This document shows, piece after piece, positions 9,203-17,728 of a DNA stretch of 45,313 bases. Both the position numbers and the translations under genes were made by a program. Position 1 is the first letter of the stretch, and every line of letters begins with the position of its first letter. The notes beneath the pieces were generated by a model. It saw nothing but the letters and a program-made list of their open reading frames with translations. It made no database searches and had not been told where the DNA came from. The DNA comes from Kutzneria sp. (GTDB lineage Bacteria > Actinomycetota > Actinomycetes > Mycobacteriales > Pseudonocardiaceae): assembly GCA_019239965.1 (NCBI GenBank), contig JAFAZC010000084.1, positions 1 through 45,313 of the forward strand, in the 5' to 3' direction.

Positions 9203-12200
9203 ATGAGCGGCGTCGCGCCACTGCACAAGCCGGCCGCACCTGTTCGTTTCATCACCGCGGCGAGCCTGTTCGACGGGCATGACGCGGCGATCAACATCAT
9301 GCGGCGGATACTCCAGGCCCAGGGCGCCGAGGTGATCCACCTCGGGCACAACCGCTCGGTCAGCGAAGTGGTCACCGCGGCCATCCAGGAAGACGTCAAT
9401 GGGGTGGCGATCAGCGCGTACCAGGGCGGCCACGTCGAGTACTTCAGCTACCTTGTCGACCTGCTCGCCGAGCGGGGTGCCGGCCATATCAAGGTCTTCG
9501 GCGGCGGCGGAGGGGTGATCGTTCCCGACGAGATCGAACTGCTGCACGCCAAGGGAGTGGCGCGTATCTTCTCGCCGGCCGACGGGCAGCGCCTCGGTCT
9601 GGCACATATGATCAACTCGATGGTGTCCGCCTGTGACTACGCTCTGGCGGACCGGGCACCTGCCTCCTGGGACGGACTCTTCGCCGGCGAACACGGCGTG
9701 TTGGCACGGGCGATCACGGCCATCGAGGCCGGTGTCCTGCCGCGACCGGCAAGGGCCGCGATCGCCGAGGCCGCCGCCGCGAGGACCGTTCCCGTGCTCG
9801 GCATCACCGGTACGGGCGGGTCCGGCAAGTCCTCGCTGACCGACGAGCTCATCCGACGGCTCCGCGTCGACCAGCAGGACAAGCCGCGCATCGCGGTGCT
9901 CGCCGTGGATCCCAGCCGTCGCCGTGGTGGCGGCGCGCTGCTCGGTGACCGAATCAGGATGAACAGCATCGGCGAGTCCGGCGGGTTCGACGGGGGGCGG
10001 GTGTTCTTCCGTTCGGTGGCGACAAGACGGCCGGGTGCGGAGGTTCCCGACGGTCTCGCGGACATGATCGAGGCCTGCAAGGCGGCCGGCAACGACCTGG
10101 TCGTGGTGGAGACCCCGGGGATCGGCCAGGGAGACGCGGCGATCGTGCCCTTCGTGGATCTCGCGCTGTACGTGATGACTCCCGAATTCGGCGCGGCCTC
10201 CCAGCTGGAAAAGATCGACATGCTCGACTTCGCCGATGTGGTCGCCATCAACAAGTTCGAGCGGCGTGGCGCCGAGGACGCACGGCGCGACGTGGCAAGG
10301 CAGCTTGTCCGAAACCGGGAGGCGTTCGGTGCTTCGTGGCAGGACATGCCGGTGTTCGGCACCAGCGCCGCCACCTTCAACGACGACGGCGTCACCGCCC
10401 TGTACCAGCATCTGAGGGCGGAACTCGTCGAGCGCGGCCTGCCGGTCAGCGAGGGCACCCTGCGTGCGGTGGCCGGCAAGGTCTCCACCTCGGCGGCCAC
10501 CATCGTGCCGGCCTCTCGTTCCCGCTATCTCTCCGACATCGCCGACACCGTGCGGTCCTACCACCGCCGGACCGAGGAACAGGTCGAGGCCGTCCGCCGG
10601 CACCGGCAACTCGTCGCGGCCAGCAAGGCACTCGCCGCCGCGGACAAGCCCACGGGGGACGTCGACTCGCTCGCCGCGGCCGCGGAGCGCCAGATCGACC
10701 GGGACGCGGCCGACCTGTTGACCGACTGGCCCGCGACGGTCGAGCGGTATTCCGGTGACGAGATGGTGTTCACGGTGCGGGACAAGGAACTCCGCACGCA
10801 GCTGACCAGGGAGACGTTGTCGGGCAACAAGGTGCGTCGTGTCAGCCTGCCCCGTTACGACGACGAGGGGAGCCTGTTGCGCTTCCTGCGCAGCGAGAAC
10901 CTTCCCGGGCGTTTCCCGTTCACTGCGGGGGTCTTCCCGTTCAAGCGCGACGGCGAGGACCCTGCCCGCATGTTCGCCGGTGAGGGTGACGCGTTCCGCA
11001 CCAACAGGCGCTTCAAGTACCTTTCGGCCTCCGCGTCGGCCACCCGCCTGTCCACCGCGTTCGACTCGGTGACTCTCTACGGCCGTGATCCGGACACGCC
11101 GCCCGACGTGTACGGCAAGATCGGCACCTCCGGGGTGTCCATCGCCTCACTGGACGACATGAAGGCGCTCTACGACGGGTTCGACCTGACCTCGCCGACC
11201 ACCTCGGTGTCGATGACGATCAACGGGCCCGCGCCGACGATCCTCGCCTATTTCCTCAACACCGCTATCGATCAGCGGGTCGGCGCCTTCCGTTCCGAGC
11301 ACGGCCGGGAACCCACCGCGGCGGAGGCGGCCGAGCTGCGGGCGACGGCGCTGGCCAGCGTACGCGGCACCGTGCAGGCCGACATCCTCAAGGAGGATCA
11401 GGGGCAGAACACCTGCATCTTCTCCACGGAGTTCAGCCTGAAGATGATGGCCGACATCCAGGAATGGTTCATCGCCAACAAGGTGCGCAACTTCTACTCG
11501 GTGTCGATCTCGGGCTACCACATCGCCGAGGCGGGTGCGAATCCCATCAGCCAACTGGCCTTCACTCTGGCCAACGGATTCACCTACGTCGAGTCCTACC
11601 TCGCGCGCGGCATGGACATCGACGACTTCGCGCCCAACCTGTCCTTCTTCTTCTCCAACGGAATGGACGCCGAATACAGCGTGATCGGCAGGGTGGCGCG
11701 GCGGATCTGGGCGGTGGCCATGCGGGACCGCTACGGTGCCAACGAGCGCTCCCAGAAGTTCAAATACCACGTGCAGACCTCGGGACGGTCGCTGCACGCG
11801 CAGGAGATGAACTTCAACGATATCCGCACGACGCTACAGGCACTGTGCGCGTTGTACGACAACTGCAACAGCCTGCACACCAACGCCTACGACGAGGCCG
11901 TCACCACGCCGACGGAAAGCTCCGTGCGACGGGCCATGGCCATCCAACTGATCATCAACAAGGAGTGGGGCCTGTCGGCCAACGAGAATCCCCTGCAGGG
12001 CTCGTTCGTCATCGACGAGTTGACCGATCTCGTCGAGGAGGCGGTGCTCGCCGAATTTGACCGGCTCTCCGAGCGCGGCGGTGTCCTCGGTGCCATGGAG
12101 ACCGGATACCAGCGCGGCCGCATCCAGGACGAGTCGATGCTCTACGAGCAGCGCAAACACGACGGCTCGCTGCCGCTGATCGGGGTGAACACGTTCCTGC

Positions 12201-12463
12201 CCGAGCATGCCGACGAGCAGCCGCAGGAGATCGAGCTTGCCCGCGCCACCGAGCAGGAGAAGCAGTCGCAGGTGGAGCGCACCCGCCGCTTCCAGCGTGA
12301 GCATCGCGCGCAGGCCCAGGACGCGTTGGCGCGATTGCGATCGGCCGCGGCACACGGCGAGAACGTGTTCGAGGTGCTCATGGAGGCGGCGCGCGTGTGC
12401 ACCCTCGGCCAGATCACTGAGGCGCTGTTCGAAGCGGGCGGCCAGTACCGGCGCAACATCTGA
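9203..12463 (+). CDS. icmF: Fused isobutyryl-CoA mutase with GTPase chaperone
   Basis: The 1086-residue protein has the three-part IcmF architecture. The N-terminal B12-binding domain (about 12-145) carries DGHDAAIN with the cobalt-ligating His26 and the FGGGGGVI loop near 99. The central MeaB-like G domain (about 195-420) has the P-loop GTGGSGKS (203-210), VDPSRRRGGGALLGDRIRM, the ETPGIGQ switch and NKFE as guanine-specificity motif. The mutase domain (about 540-1086) begins with LPRYDDEGSLLRFL and includes RFPFTAGVFPF and SISGYHIAEAGANP. It isomerises isobutyryl-CoA and n-butyryl-CoA using adenosylcobalamin and repairs its cofactor with GTP; pivalyl- or isovaleryl-CoA activity is known for relatives. 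ATG has AGGAG six bases upstream. Its location next to bkd genes fits valine breakdown. It is not methylmalonyl-CoA mutase, which lacks this fused domain order. Confidence 0.96.
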   Translation: MSGVAPLHKPAAPVRFITAASLFDGHDAAINIMRRILQAQGAEVIHLGHNRSVSEVVTAAIQEDVNGVAISAYQGGHVEYFSYLVDLLAERGAGHIKVFGGGGGVIVPDEIELLHAKGVARIFSPADGQRLGLAHMINSMVSACDYALADRAPASWDGLFAGEHGVLARAITAIEAGVLPRPARAAIAEAAAARTVPVLGITGTGGSGKSSLTDELIRRLRVDQQDKPRIAVLAVDPSRRRGGGALLGDRIRMNSIGESGGFDGGRVFFRSVATRRPGAEVPDGLADMIEACKAAGNDLVVVETPGIGQGDAAIVPFVDLALYVMTPEFGAASQLEKIDMLDFADVVAINKFERRGAEDARRDVARQLVRNREAFGASWQDMPVFGTSAATFNDDGVTALYQHLRAELVERGLPVSEGTLRAVAGKVSTSAATIVPASRSRYLSDIADTVRSYHRRTEEQVEAVRRHRQLVAASKALAAADKPTGDVDSLAAAAERQIDRDAADLLTDWPATVERYSGDEMVFTVRDKELRTQLTRETLSGNKVRRVSLPRYDDEGSLLRFLRSENLPGRFPFTAGVFPFKRDGEDPARMFAGEGDAFRTNRRFKYLSASASATRLSTAFDSVTLYGRDPDTPPDVYGKIGTSGVSIASLDDMKALYDGFDLTSPTTSVSMTINGPAPTILAYFLNTAIDQRVGAFRSEHGREPTAAEAAELRATALASVRGTVQADILKEDQGQNTCIFSTEFSLKMMADIQEWFIANKVRNFYSVSISGYHIAEAGANPISQLAFTLANGFTYVESYLARGMDIDDFAPNLSFFFSNGMDAEYSVIGRVARRIWAVAMRDRYGANERSQKFKYHVQTSGRSLHAQEMNFNDIRTTLQALCALYDNCNSLHTNAYDEAVTTPTESSVRRAMAIQLIINKEWGLSANENPLQGSFVIDELTDLVEEAVLAEFDRLSERGGVLGAMETGYQRGRIQDESMLYEQRKHDGSLPLIGVNTFLPEHADEQPQEIELARATEQEKQSQVERTRRFQREHRAQAQDALARLRSAAAHGENVFEVLMEAARVCTLGQITEALFEAGGQYRRNI

Positions 12464-12490
12464 CCACCCCGAGAGCCACGGCCCTATTGG

Positions 12491-12991
12491 TCAGGATCGC
12501 CATTGCGGGCCGGTTCCCTCGGCCTCGTCGAACACCAGCCAGGTCCGCGTGCCGCGCACGCCGCTGACACTCTGGATCTGTTCGAGCACGACGTCGCGCA
12601 GCGCCGCATTGTCGGGGGCCCTGACCAGTGCGAGCACGTCGAAATCCCCGCCGACCATGGCGAGGTGTTCGATGTAGCGGATCCGCCGCAGTGCGGCGGC
12701 CACCTGGCGCCACGAGTTCTGTTCGATCGTCAGCAGCACGTAGGCGCTGGTGCCCAGGCCCGCGCGGTGCGGCGACACCTCGGCGGTGAATCCGGTGATC
12801 ACCTGCTCGGACAGCAGCCGGTCGAGCCGGGCGTAGGCGTTGGTCCTAGAGATGTGCACCCGCTCGGCGAGAAGCCTGATCGACACCCGACCGTCGGCGT
12901 GCAGTTCGGACAGGATCGCGCGGTCGACGTCGTCGAGCTGGGCGGCCGATCGTCCTGCCGCTGGTACGGCGGCCGGGCCCTCGAGGGACAT
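12491..12991 (-). CDS. bkdR: Lrp/AsnC-family regulator of the bkd operon
   Basis: A 166-residue Lrp/AsnC regulator. The N-terminal HTH is at about residues 19-65 (DVDRAILSELHADGRVSIRLLAERVHIS split over 21-48). The C-terminal RAM ligand-binding domain includes TSAYVLLTIE, HLAMVGGDFDVLALVRA and an RGTRTWLVF end. ATG at 12991 is preceded by GGGAGG; the longer frame to 13084 is less likely. It lies divergent from a branched-chain keto acid dehydrogenase operon over 112 bases, the standard place for BkdR-like regulators that sense branched-chain amino or keto acids. The gene symbol is assigned by context only, and the effector is not shown. Confidence 0.87.
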   Translation of the reverse strand: MSLEGPAAVPAAGRSAAQLDDVDRAILSELHADGRVSIRLLAERVHISRTNAYARLDRLLSEQVITGFTAEVSPHRAGLGTSAYVLLTIEQNSWRQVAAALRRIRYIEHLAMVGGDFDVLALVRAPDNAALRDVVLEQIQSVSGVRGTRTWLVFDEAEGTGPQWRS

Positions 12992-13045
12992 AGTGCCTCC
13001 CGGATGACGTCTGCGGAGCAATCTGTCACAGCCTGATGCGCAGTG

Positions 13046-13070
13046 TCGAACATGTAGCTCAAAATGTCGA
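13046..13070. promoter_or_regulatory. Imperfect inverted repeat in the bkdR-bkdA intergenic region
   Basis: TCGAACAT (13046-13053) and ATGTCGA (13064-13070) are inverted copies with one inserted base, separated by an A-rich stretch. Lrp-family sites are often of this loose type. It lies 34 bases before the E1alpha start and 55 before the regulator start. Confidence 0.4.
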
Positions 13071-13103
13071 GTATCGCCTGTCATACGTCAGTGGAAGAGG
13101 TCC

Positions 13104-14204
13104 ATGATGCCCGACAGCGCCGTCCAGGATCTGTTGCCGTCGCCGATACCGGTGCGTCTACTCGCCGAGGACGGCACGGTCGTGGACTGCCCGGCAGGCT
13201 ACGGCCGGCCGTCGACCGAGCAGCTGCGTGCCGCCTACCGGAGAATGGTGGTCGGCCGTCGGTTCGACACCCAGGCCACGGCGCTGACCAAACAGGGCCG
13301 GTTGGCGGTGTACCCGTCCAGCCGCGGCCAGGAAGCCTGTCAGATCGCGGCGGCACTGGCTTTGCGCGCCGACGATTGGCTGTTCCCGACCTACCGGGAC
13401 TGCATGGCGCTGGTCGCCAGGGGAGTGGACCCGGTCGAGACGCTGACCCTGCTGCGCGGCGACTGGCACAACGGCTACGATCCGGCCGCGGTCAAGGTCG
13501 CTCCGCTGTGCACCCCGCTGGCGACCCACGCACTGCACGCCACCGGGCTGGCCAGCGCCATGCGGCGCAAAGGCGCGGACACCGTGGTGCTCGCGCTGGT
13601 CGGTGACGGCGCGACCAGTGAGGGCGACTTCCACGAGGCGTTGAACTTCGCGGCGGTGTTCTCCGCGCCCGTGGTGTTCCTGGTCCAGAACAACGGGTAT
13701 GCGATCTCCGTTCCGCTTTCCCGGCAGAGCGCGGCGCCTTCGCTCGCCTACAAGGGCATCGGCTACGGCGTCCACTCCGAGCAGGTGGACGGCAACGACC
13801 CGGCGGCGATGCTGGCGGTACTGGGCGACGCCGTCGAACGCGCTCGCGGAGGCGGTGGCCCCTTCCTCGTCGAAGCGCACACCTACCGGATCGAAGCGCA
13901 CACCAACGCCGACGACGCCAGCAGGTACCGGGACGAGGCGGAGGTTGAGCGGTGGTTGGCTGCGGATCCGCTGTCTCGCCTCGAAAAACATCTGCGTGAC
14001 ACTGGCGGGCTCACCGACTCCGACATCGAGGCGGCGCAGGCCGAAGCCGAGGGGCTCGCTGCCGACCTGCGGGCACGGATGAGTTCCGAGCCGCGGCTGG
14101 ATCCGCTGGCCCTGTTCGACCACGTCTACGCGACACCGACCCCGCAGCTGGCCGAGCAGCAGGACCTGCTGGCCGGTGAGCTGAAGGCGCAGGAGGGTTC
14201 CTGA
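13104..14204 (+). CDS. bkdA: Branched-chain 2-oxoacid dehydrogenase E1 alpha subunit
   Basis: The 366-residue protein is the thiamine-diphosphate-binding alpha subunit of an E1 oxidative decarboxylase. The ThDP motif runs from GDGATSEGD (167-175) to the QNN at about 195-197. An RIEAHTNADDASRYR segment in the last third corresponds to the conserved phosphorylation-loop region of E1 alpha proteins. E1 alpha of branched-chain type is favoured over pyruvate or acetoin type by the Lrp neighbour and by IcmF nearby, which is a contextual argument. ATG 13104 follows GGAAGAGG at nearby spacing; ATG 13107 is equally possible. The TGA overlaps the ATG of the beta subunit by one base. Confidence 0.9.
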   Translation: MMPDSAVQDLLPSPIPVRLLAEDGTVVDCPAGYGRPSTEQLRAAYRRMVVGRRFDTQATALTKQGRLAVYPSSRGQEACQIAAALALRADDWLFPTYRDCMALVARGVDPVETLTLLRGDWHNGYDPAAVKVAPLCTPLATHALHATGLASAMRRKGADTVVLALVGDGATSEGDFHEALNFAAVFSAPVVFLVQNNGYAISVPLSRQSAAPSLAYKGIGYGVHSEQVDGNDPAAMLAVLGDAVERARGGGGPFLVEAHTYRIEAHTNADDASRYRDEAEVERWLAADPLSRLEKHLRDTGGLTDSDIEAAQAEAEGLAADLRARMSSEPRLDPLALFDHVYATPTPQLAEQQDLLAGELKAQEGS

Positions 14205-15217
14205 TGACCGCGACGTCGATGGCACAGGCGCTCTGTGCGGCCCTGGGGGACGCGATGCGGTCCGACGACCGGGTCCTCGTCTTCGGTGAGGACGTCGGCA
14301 GGCTTGGCGGGGTCTTCCGGGTCACCGATGGGCTGACCGCGCAGTTCGGTGACCAGCGTTGCTTCGACACACCGCTGGCCGAGGCCGGCATCGTGGGCTA
14401 CGCGGTGGGCCTTGCCATGGGCGGATTCCTGCCGGTGGTGGAGATGCAGTTCGACGCCTTCGCGTATCCGGCTTTCGAGCAGATCACCTCGCACGTGGCG
14501 AAGATACGCAACCGCACCCGCGGACGGCTCTCGGCCCCTATGGTGATCAGGGTGCCGTATGGGGGCGGAATAGGCGGGGTCGAGCACCACTGCGATTCCA
14601 GCGAGGCGTACTACACGCACACCCCTGGGCTGAAGGTCGTCACCCCGGCCACCGCCGGCGACGCGTACTGCCTGCTGCGGGCCGCGGTCGCTGACCCGGA
14701 TCCAGTGGTCTTCCTCGAGCCGAAGAAGCTGTACTGGTCCAAGGAGGACATCGACCTGGCCTGGGACGGTGAACCGCTCGGGCGTGCGATGGTGCGCCGC
14801 ACCGGCAAGGACGCCACCCTGATCGGGTACGGACCGTCCGTTCCGGTCGCGCTGGACGCCGCCGAGCTCGCCGCGGCCGACGGTATCGACCTGGAAGTCG
14901 TCGACCTGCGTTCGCTCGTTCCGTTCGACGACGAGACGGTGACCGCCTCGGTCCGCAAGACGGGGCGCTGCGTCGTCGTGCAGGAGGCCGCCGGCTTCTC
15001 CGGGTTTGGCGCCGAGGTGGCCGCGCGAGTGCAGGAGCGGTGTTTCCATTCGCTGGCCGCGCCGGTGATTAGGGTCGCCGGGTTCGACATCCCGTTCCCC
15101 CCGCCCATGCTGGAACACTCGCACCTGCCCGGCGTCGACCGGATCCTCGACGCCGTCGACAGGCTGCAGTTCGCCGACGAGCCCGATCTCCGCTACCTGT
15201 CCGGGGTGCGACCATGA
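14204..15217 (+). CDS. bkdB: Branched-chain 2-oxoacid dehydrogenase E1 beta subunit
   Basis: A 337-residue transketolase-like beta subunit that pairs with E1 alpha. Visible family parts: VFGEDVGRLGGVFRVT near residues 26-41, FDTPLAEAGIVGYAVGLAMGG, a central HHCDSSEAYYTHTPGLKVV, EPKKLYW, and the C-terminal VDLRSLVPFDDETV with VVVQEAAGFSGFG. Length equals typical E1 beta. It is translationally coupled at both ends: one-base overlap with E1 alpha upstream and a 4-base ATGA overlap with E2 downstream. Substrate assignment to branched-chain keto acids rests on context. Confidence 0.92.
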   Translation: MTATSMAQALCAALGDAMRSDDRVLVFGEDVGRLGGVFRVTDGLTAQFGDQRCFDTPLAEAGIVGYAVGLAMGGFLPVVEMQFDAFAYPAFEQITSHVAKIRNRTRGRLSAPMVIRVPYGGGIGGVEHHCDSSEAYYTHTPGLKVVTPATAGDAYCLLRAAVADPDPVVFLEPKKLYWSKEDIDLAWDGEPLGRAMVRRTGKDATLIGYGPSVPVALDAAELAAADGIDLEVVDLRSLVPFDDETVTASVRKTGRCVVVQEAAGFSGFGAEVAARVQERCFHSLAAPVIRVAGFDIPFPPPMLEHSHLPGVDRILDAVDRLQFADEPDLRYLSGVRP

Positions 15218-16443
15218 CCTCTGACCTTCAGCTGTTCCGACTTCCCGACCTCGGGGAGGGGCTGACCGAGGCGGAGGTGCTCGGCTGGCGGGTGGCCGTC
15301 GGGGACACCGTCCAGGTCGACCAGATCGTGGTCGAGGTGGAGACGGCTAAGGCGGCGGTGGAGGTGCCGGTGCCCTACACGGGCACCGTTGCGGAGCTGC
15401 ATGCCGAGGTCGGCGCCGTGATCGCGGTGGGACAGCCGCTGATCTCCGTTGCCGCCGCGTCCTCCGCGGCCGAGCGGTACCGCAACGAGGAGCGAGCCGG
15501 CTCGGGCAACGTCCTCGTCGGCTACGGAACCAAGGAAGGCAGGAGGGTTTCCCGCCGGCGCGCCGTGGGGAGCACGCCGCGGCCGGCCGGTGAGAGCGGG
15601 GCCGGGGCCGTCCGGGTCATCTCGCCGCTGGTGCGTAAGCTGGCCAAGGACAACGGTGTCGACATCGCCGCGGTGGCGCCAACGGGACCGGGATCGGTGG
15701 TGCTGCGCAGGGACGTCGAGTCGGTGATCTCCCGTGCGGCGGGGTCCTCTCCGGCCATGGCGGCGGCAGCCGATGCCGAACGTATCCCGCTCAAGGGCGT
15801 GCGTGGTGCGATCGCCGAGAGGGTTTCCCGCAGCCGCGCCGAAATCCCGGACGCGACGACCTGGGTCGATGTGGACGCCACCGGGCTGATGGAGGCCAAG
15901 TCCGTCCTCGGCGTCGGCGTGCTCTCCGTGGTGGCCAGGATCTGCGTGGCTGGGCTTCGGCGCTTCCCGGAGCTCAACTGCACGGTGGACACCGTGCGCG
16001 GGGAGATCGTGCGGATGCGGGGGATCAATCTCGGGTTCGCCGTGCAGTCCGACCGGGGTCTTGTCGTTCCGGTGGTCCGGGACGCCCACCGGCTGACAAC
16101 GACCGAGCTGGCGGCCGAGCTGAGCAGGCTCACGGAGTTGGCCCGTGCCGGATCGCTGGGGCCCGAGCACATGACCGGGGGCACCTTCACACTCAATAAC
16201 TACGGAGTGTTCGGTGTGGACGGTTCAACCCCGATCATCAACCACCCCGAGGCGGGGCTGCTCGGCATGGGCAGGATCGTGGACAAGCCGTGGGCGGTCG
16301 ACGGCCAGCTCGCGGTCCGCAAGGTCACCCAGCTCTCGCTCACCTTCGATCACCGGGTGTGCGACGGCGGCACGGCAGGCGGGTTCCTCCGCTTCGTCGC
16401 GGACTGTGTGGAACGTCCGCTCACGCTGCTCCGTGAGGTCTAG
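15214..16443 (+). CDS. bkdC: 2-oxoacid dehydrogenase E2, dihydrolipoyl acyltransferase
   Basis: The 409-residue E2 core moves the acyl group from E1 to CoA. It has one lipoyl domain (about 5-80) with the lipoylated lysine at residue 46 in ETAKAAVE, a linker rich in charged residues, a peripheral-subunit-binding domain (about 134-172, VRVISPLVRKLAKDNGVD), and the acyltransferase domain with the catalytic FDHRVCDGG motif (His380, Asp384). The order and length fit an actinobacterial bkdC. No E3 lipoamide dehydrogenase follows, so that subunit must come from elsewhere in the genome. The gene ends 31 bases from the convergent esterase. Confidence 0.94.
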   Translation: MTSDLQLFRLPDLGEGLTEAEVLGWRVAVGDTVQVDQIVVEVETAKAAVEVPVPYTGTVAELHAEVGAVIAVGQPLISVAAASSAAERYRNEERAGSGNVLVGYGTKEGRRVSRRRAVGSTPRPAGESGAGAVRVISPLVRKLAKDNGVDIAAVAPTGPGSVVLRRDVESVISRAAGSSPAMAAAADAERIPLKGVRGAIAERVSRSRAEIPDATTWVDVDATGLMEAKSVLGVGVLSVVARICVAGLRRFPELNCTVDTVRGEIVRMRGINLGFAVQSDRGLVVPVVRDAHRLTTTELAAELSRLTELARAGSLGPEHMTGGTFTLNNYGVFGVDGSTPIINHPEAGLLGMGRIVDKPWAVDGQLAVRKVTQLSLTFDHRVCDGGTAGGFLRFVADCVERPLTLLREV

Positions 16444-16474
16444 GTCCGGGACGGTGTGGACTCTCCCCGGCGTG

Positions 16475-17542
16475 CTACGTGCTCGTGCCGAGCGGGTGAG
16501 CTTTGAAGAACGACCAGATCATGTCGTTGGTGTTGACCGGGGGGACCGACAGTCCGCGCACCACCGAGCCGGGCGTTCCCGGCCAGGCGTGCTTGCCGCC
16601 CTCGATGGTGACCAGTTCGACCTGGACGCCTCCGGCGCAGCCGGAGTAAGTGGTGGCGCTGACCAGGTTCATCAGTCGACGCTGTGCCGGAGACCCTCCA
16701 CAGCGGTCGGCGTCGGCCCAGCGCCGCGCCGCGGCCGGCACACTGTAGTCCCAGCGGACCGACTGGTTTCCGTTGTACCAGTTGACCGTATCGGACAAGC
16801 CGTGCAGCGACAGCACGGGAAGGGGCCGGCTCAGCCGGCAGGTGGACGGAAACCGCAGTCCCGACACCGCCGCGATGGCCGCGATCCGGTCCGCGAGGTC
16901 ACAACCCAGCTGGGACACCATCCTCGCACCACCGGAGAACCCGGCGAGGTAGATCTGCCTGCTGTTGGCACACAGCAACTTGGTCGCGGCGCTGACAGTG
17001 TCGCGGAGGAACTGCAGGTCGTTGGGCGCACCCTTGGGAACCGGGCGGCCGTCGGCCAGCGGTACGCCGGGAATGTTCCAGGCGAAGCCCCTGGTACGCC
17101 CGAGGGTGTACGGCACGCCGCCCTGCGGGGCGAGCACGGCGAAGCCCTGCTTTTCCGCGGTGACCTCTATTCCCGTGCTCGTCAACTGCTGCTGGGGGGT
17201 GTCGCCACTGCCGTGCAGGTCGAGCACGACGGGGATCGGCTTGCCGGTGCGGTGTCCGTGCGGGAAGTAGACCAGCACGGTACGACGCTGGCCGCCGGAA
17301 ACGATGTACTGGCTGCTCAGACCGTCGGTGACCGAGGGAGCCTGGCAGGGGGCGGCGGCGGGCCGGGCCGACGGCGCCGACGCGGCCCGTGTCGGCGGCT
17401 TGGGCAGGGCCGCGGCTGCGGTGACCGCTTTCGTGGCGGAGAGCGCGACCTTGCTGCCCGCGACCACCGTGCCGAGCGCGGCGAGTGCGGACAGAACGAC
17501 CACGACGCACAGGGTGGCTCGGTTCTTGGCGACTATGCGCAT
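16475..17542 (-). CDS. Secreted esterase, PHB depolymerase/feruloyl esterase type
   Basis: A 355-residue alpha/beta hydrolase with an export signal: a short basic start (MRIVAKNR), a hydrophobic stretch to about residue 29 and a proline/alanine-rich linker to residue 65. The catalytic domain resembles LpqC-like polyhydroxybutyrate depolymerases and feruloyl esterases: oxyanion HGSGD (110-114), nucleophile GFSGG with Ser203, an acid in HGLSDTVNWY near 255, and His318 in GGKHAWPG. No lipobox is apparent. Cysteines (66, 191 and three or four more) suggest disulfides, as expected outside the cell. The substrate is not known. A 186-base gap with no evident gene separates it from the VWA gene upstream. 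Confidence 0.88.
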   Translation of the reverse strand: MRIVAKNRATLCVVVVLSALAALGTVVAGSKVALSATKAVTAAAALPKPPTRAASAPSARPAAAPCQAPSVTDGLSSQYIVSGGQRRTVLVYFPHGHRTGKPIPVVLDLHGSGDTPQQQLTSTGIEVTAEKQGFAVLAPQGGVPYTLGRTRGFAWNIPGVPLADGRPVPKGAPNDLQFLRDTVSAATKLLCANSRQIYLAGFSGGARMVSQLGCDLADRIAAIAAVSGLRFPSTCRLSRPLPVLSLHGLSDTVNWYNGNQSVRWDYSVPAAARRWADADRCGGSPAQRRLMNLVSATTYSGCAGGVQVELVTIEGGKHAWPGTPGSVVRGLSVPPVNTNDMIWSFFKAHPLGTST

Positions 17543-17728
17543 GGTGCGGGACAGTCCTCTTGCGGGTCCGGGTTGCCGGATAGGGTCGGAAGCCGACGGT
17601 GTCGTCGGCGATTCGGCATCAGGTTACCTGGCCACGGCCCCCGGGGAAGACGATTCGGCCAAATCCGCCGGGCACGCGTTGCGGCCCTGTTCGGCCAGCC
17701 GCGGCCGGCGGGGAGCTGGCGGACCCGC

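Noticed and set aside
9176..10609. 477-residue minus-strand open frame opposite icmF
   Set aside because: Antisense frame over the highly conserved mutase gene; an effect of high GC third positions.
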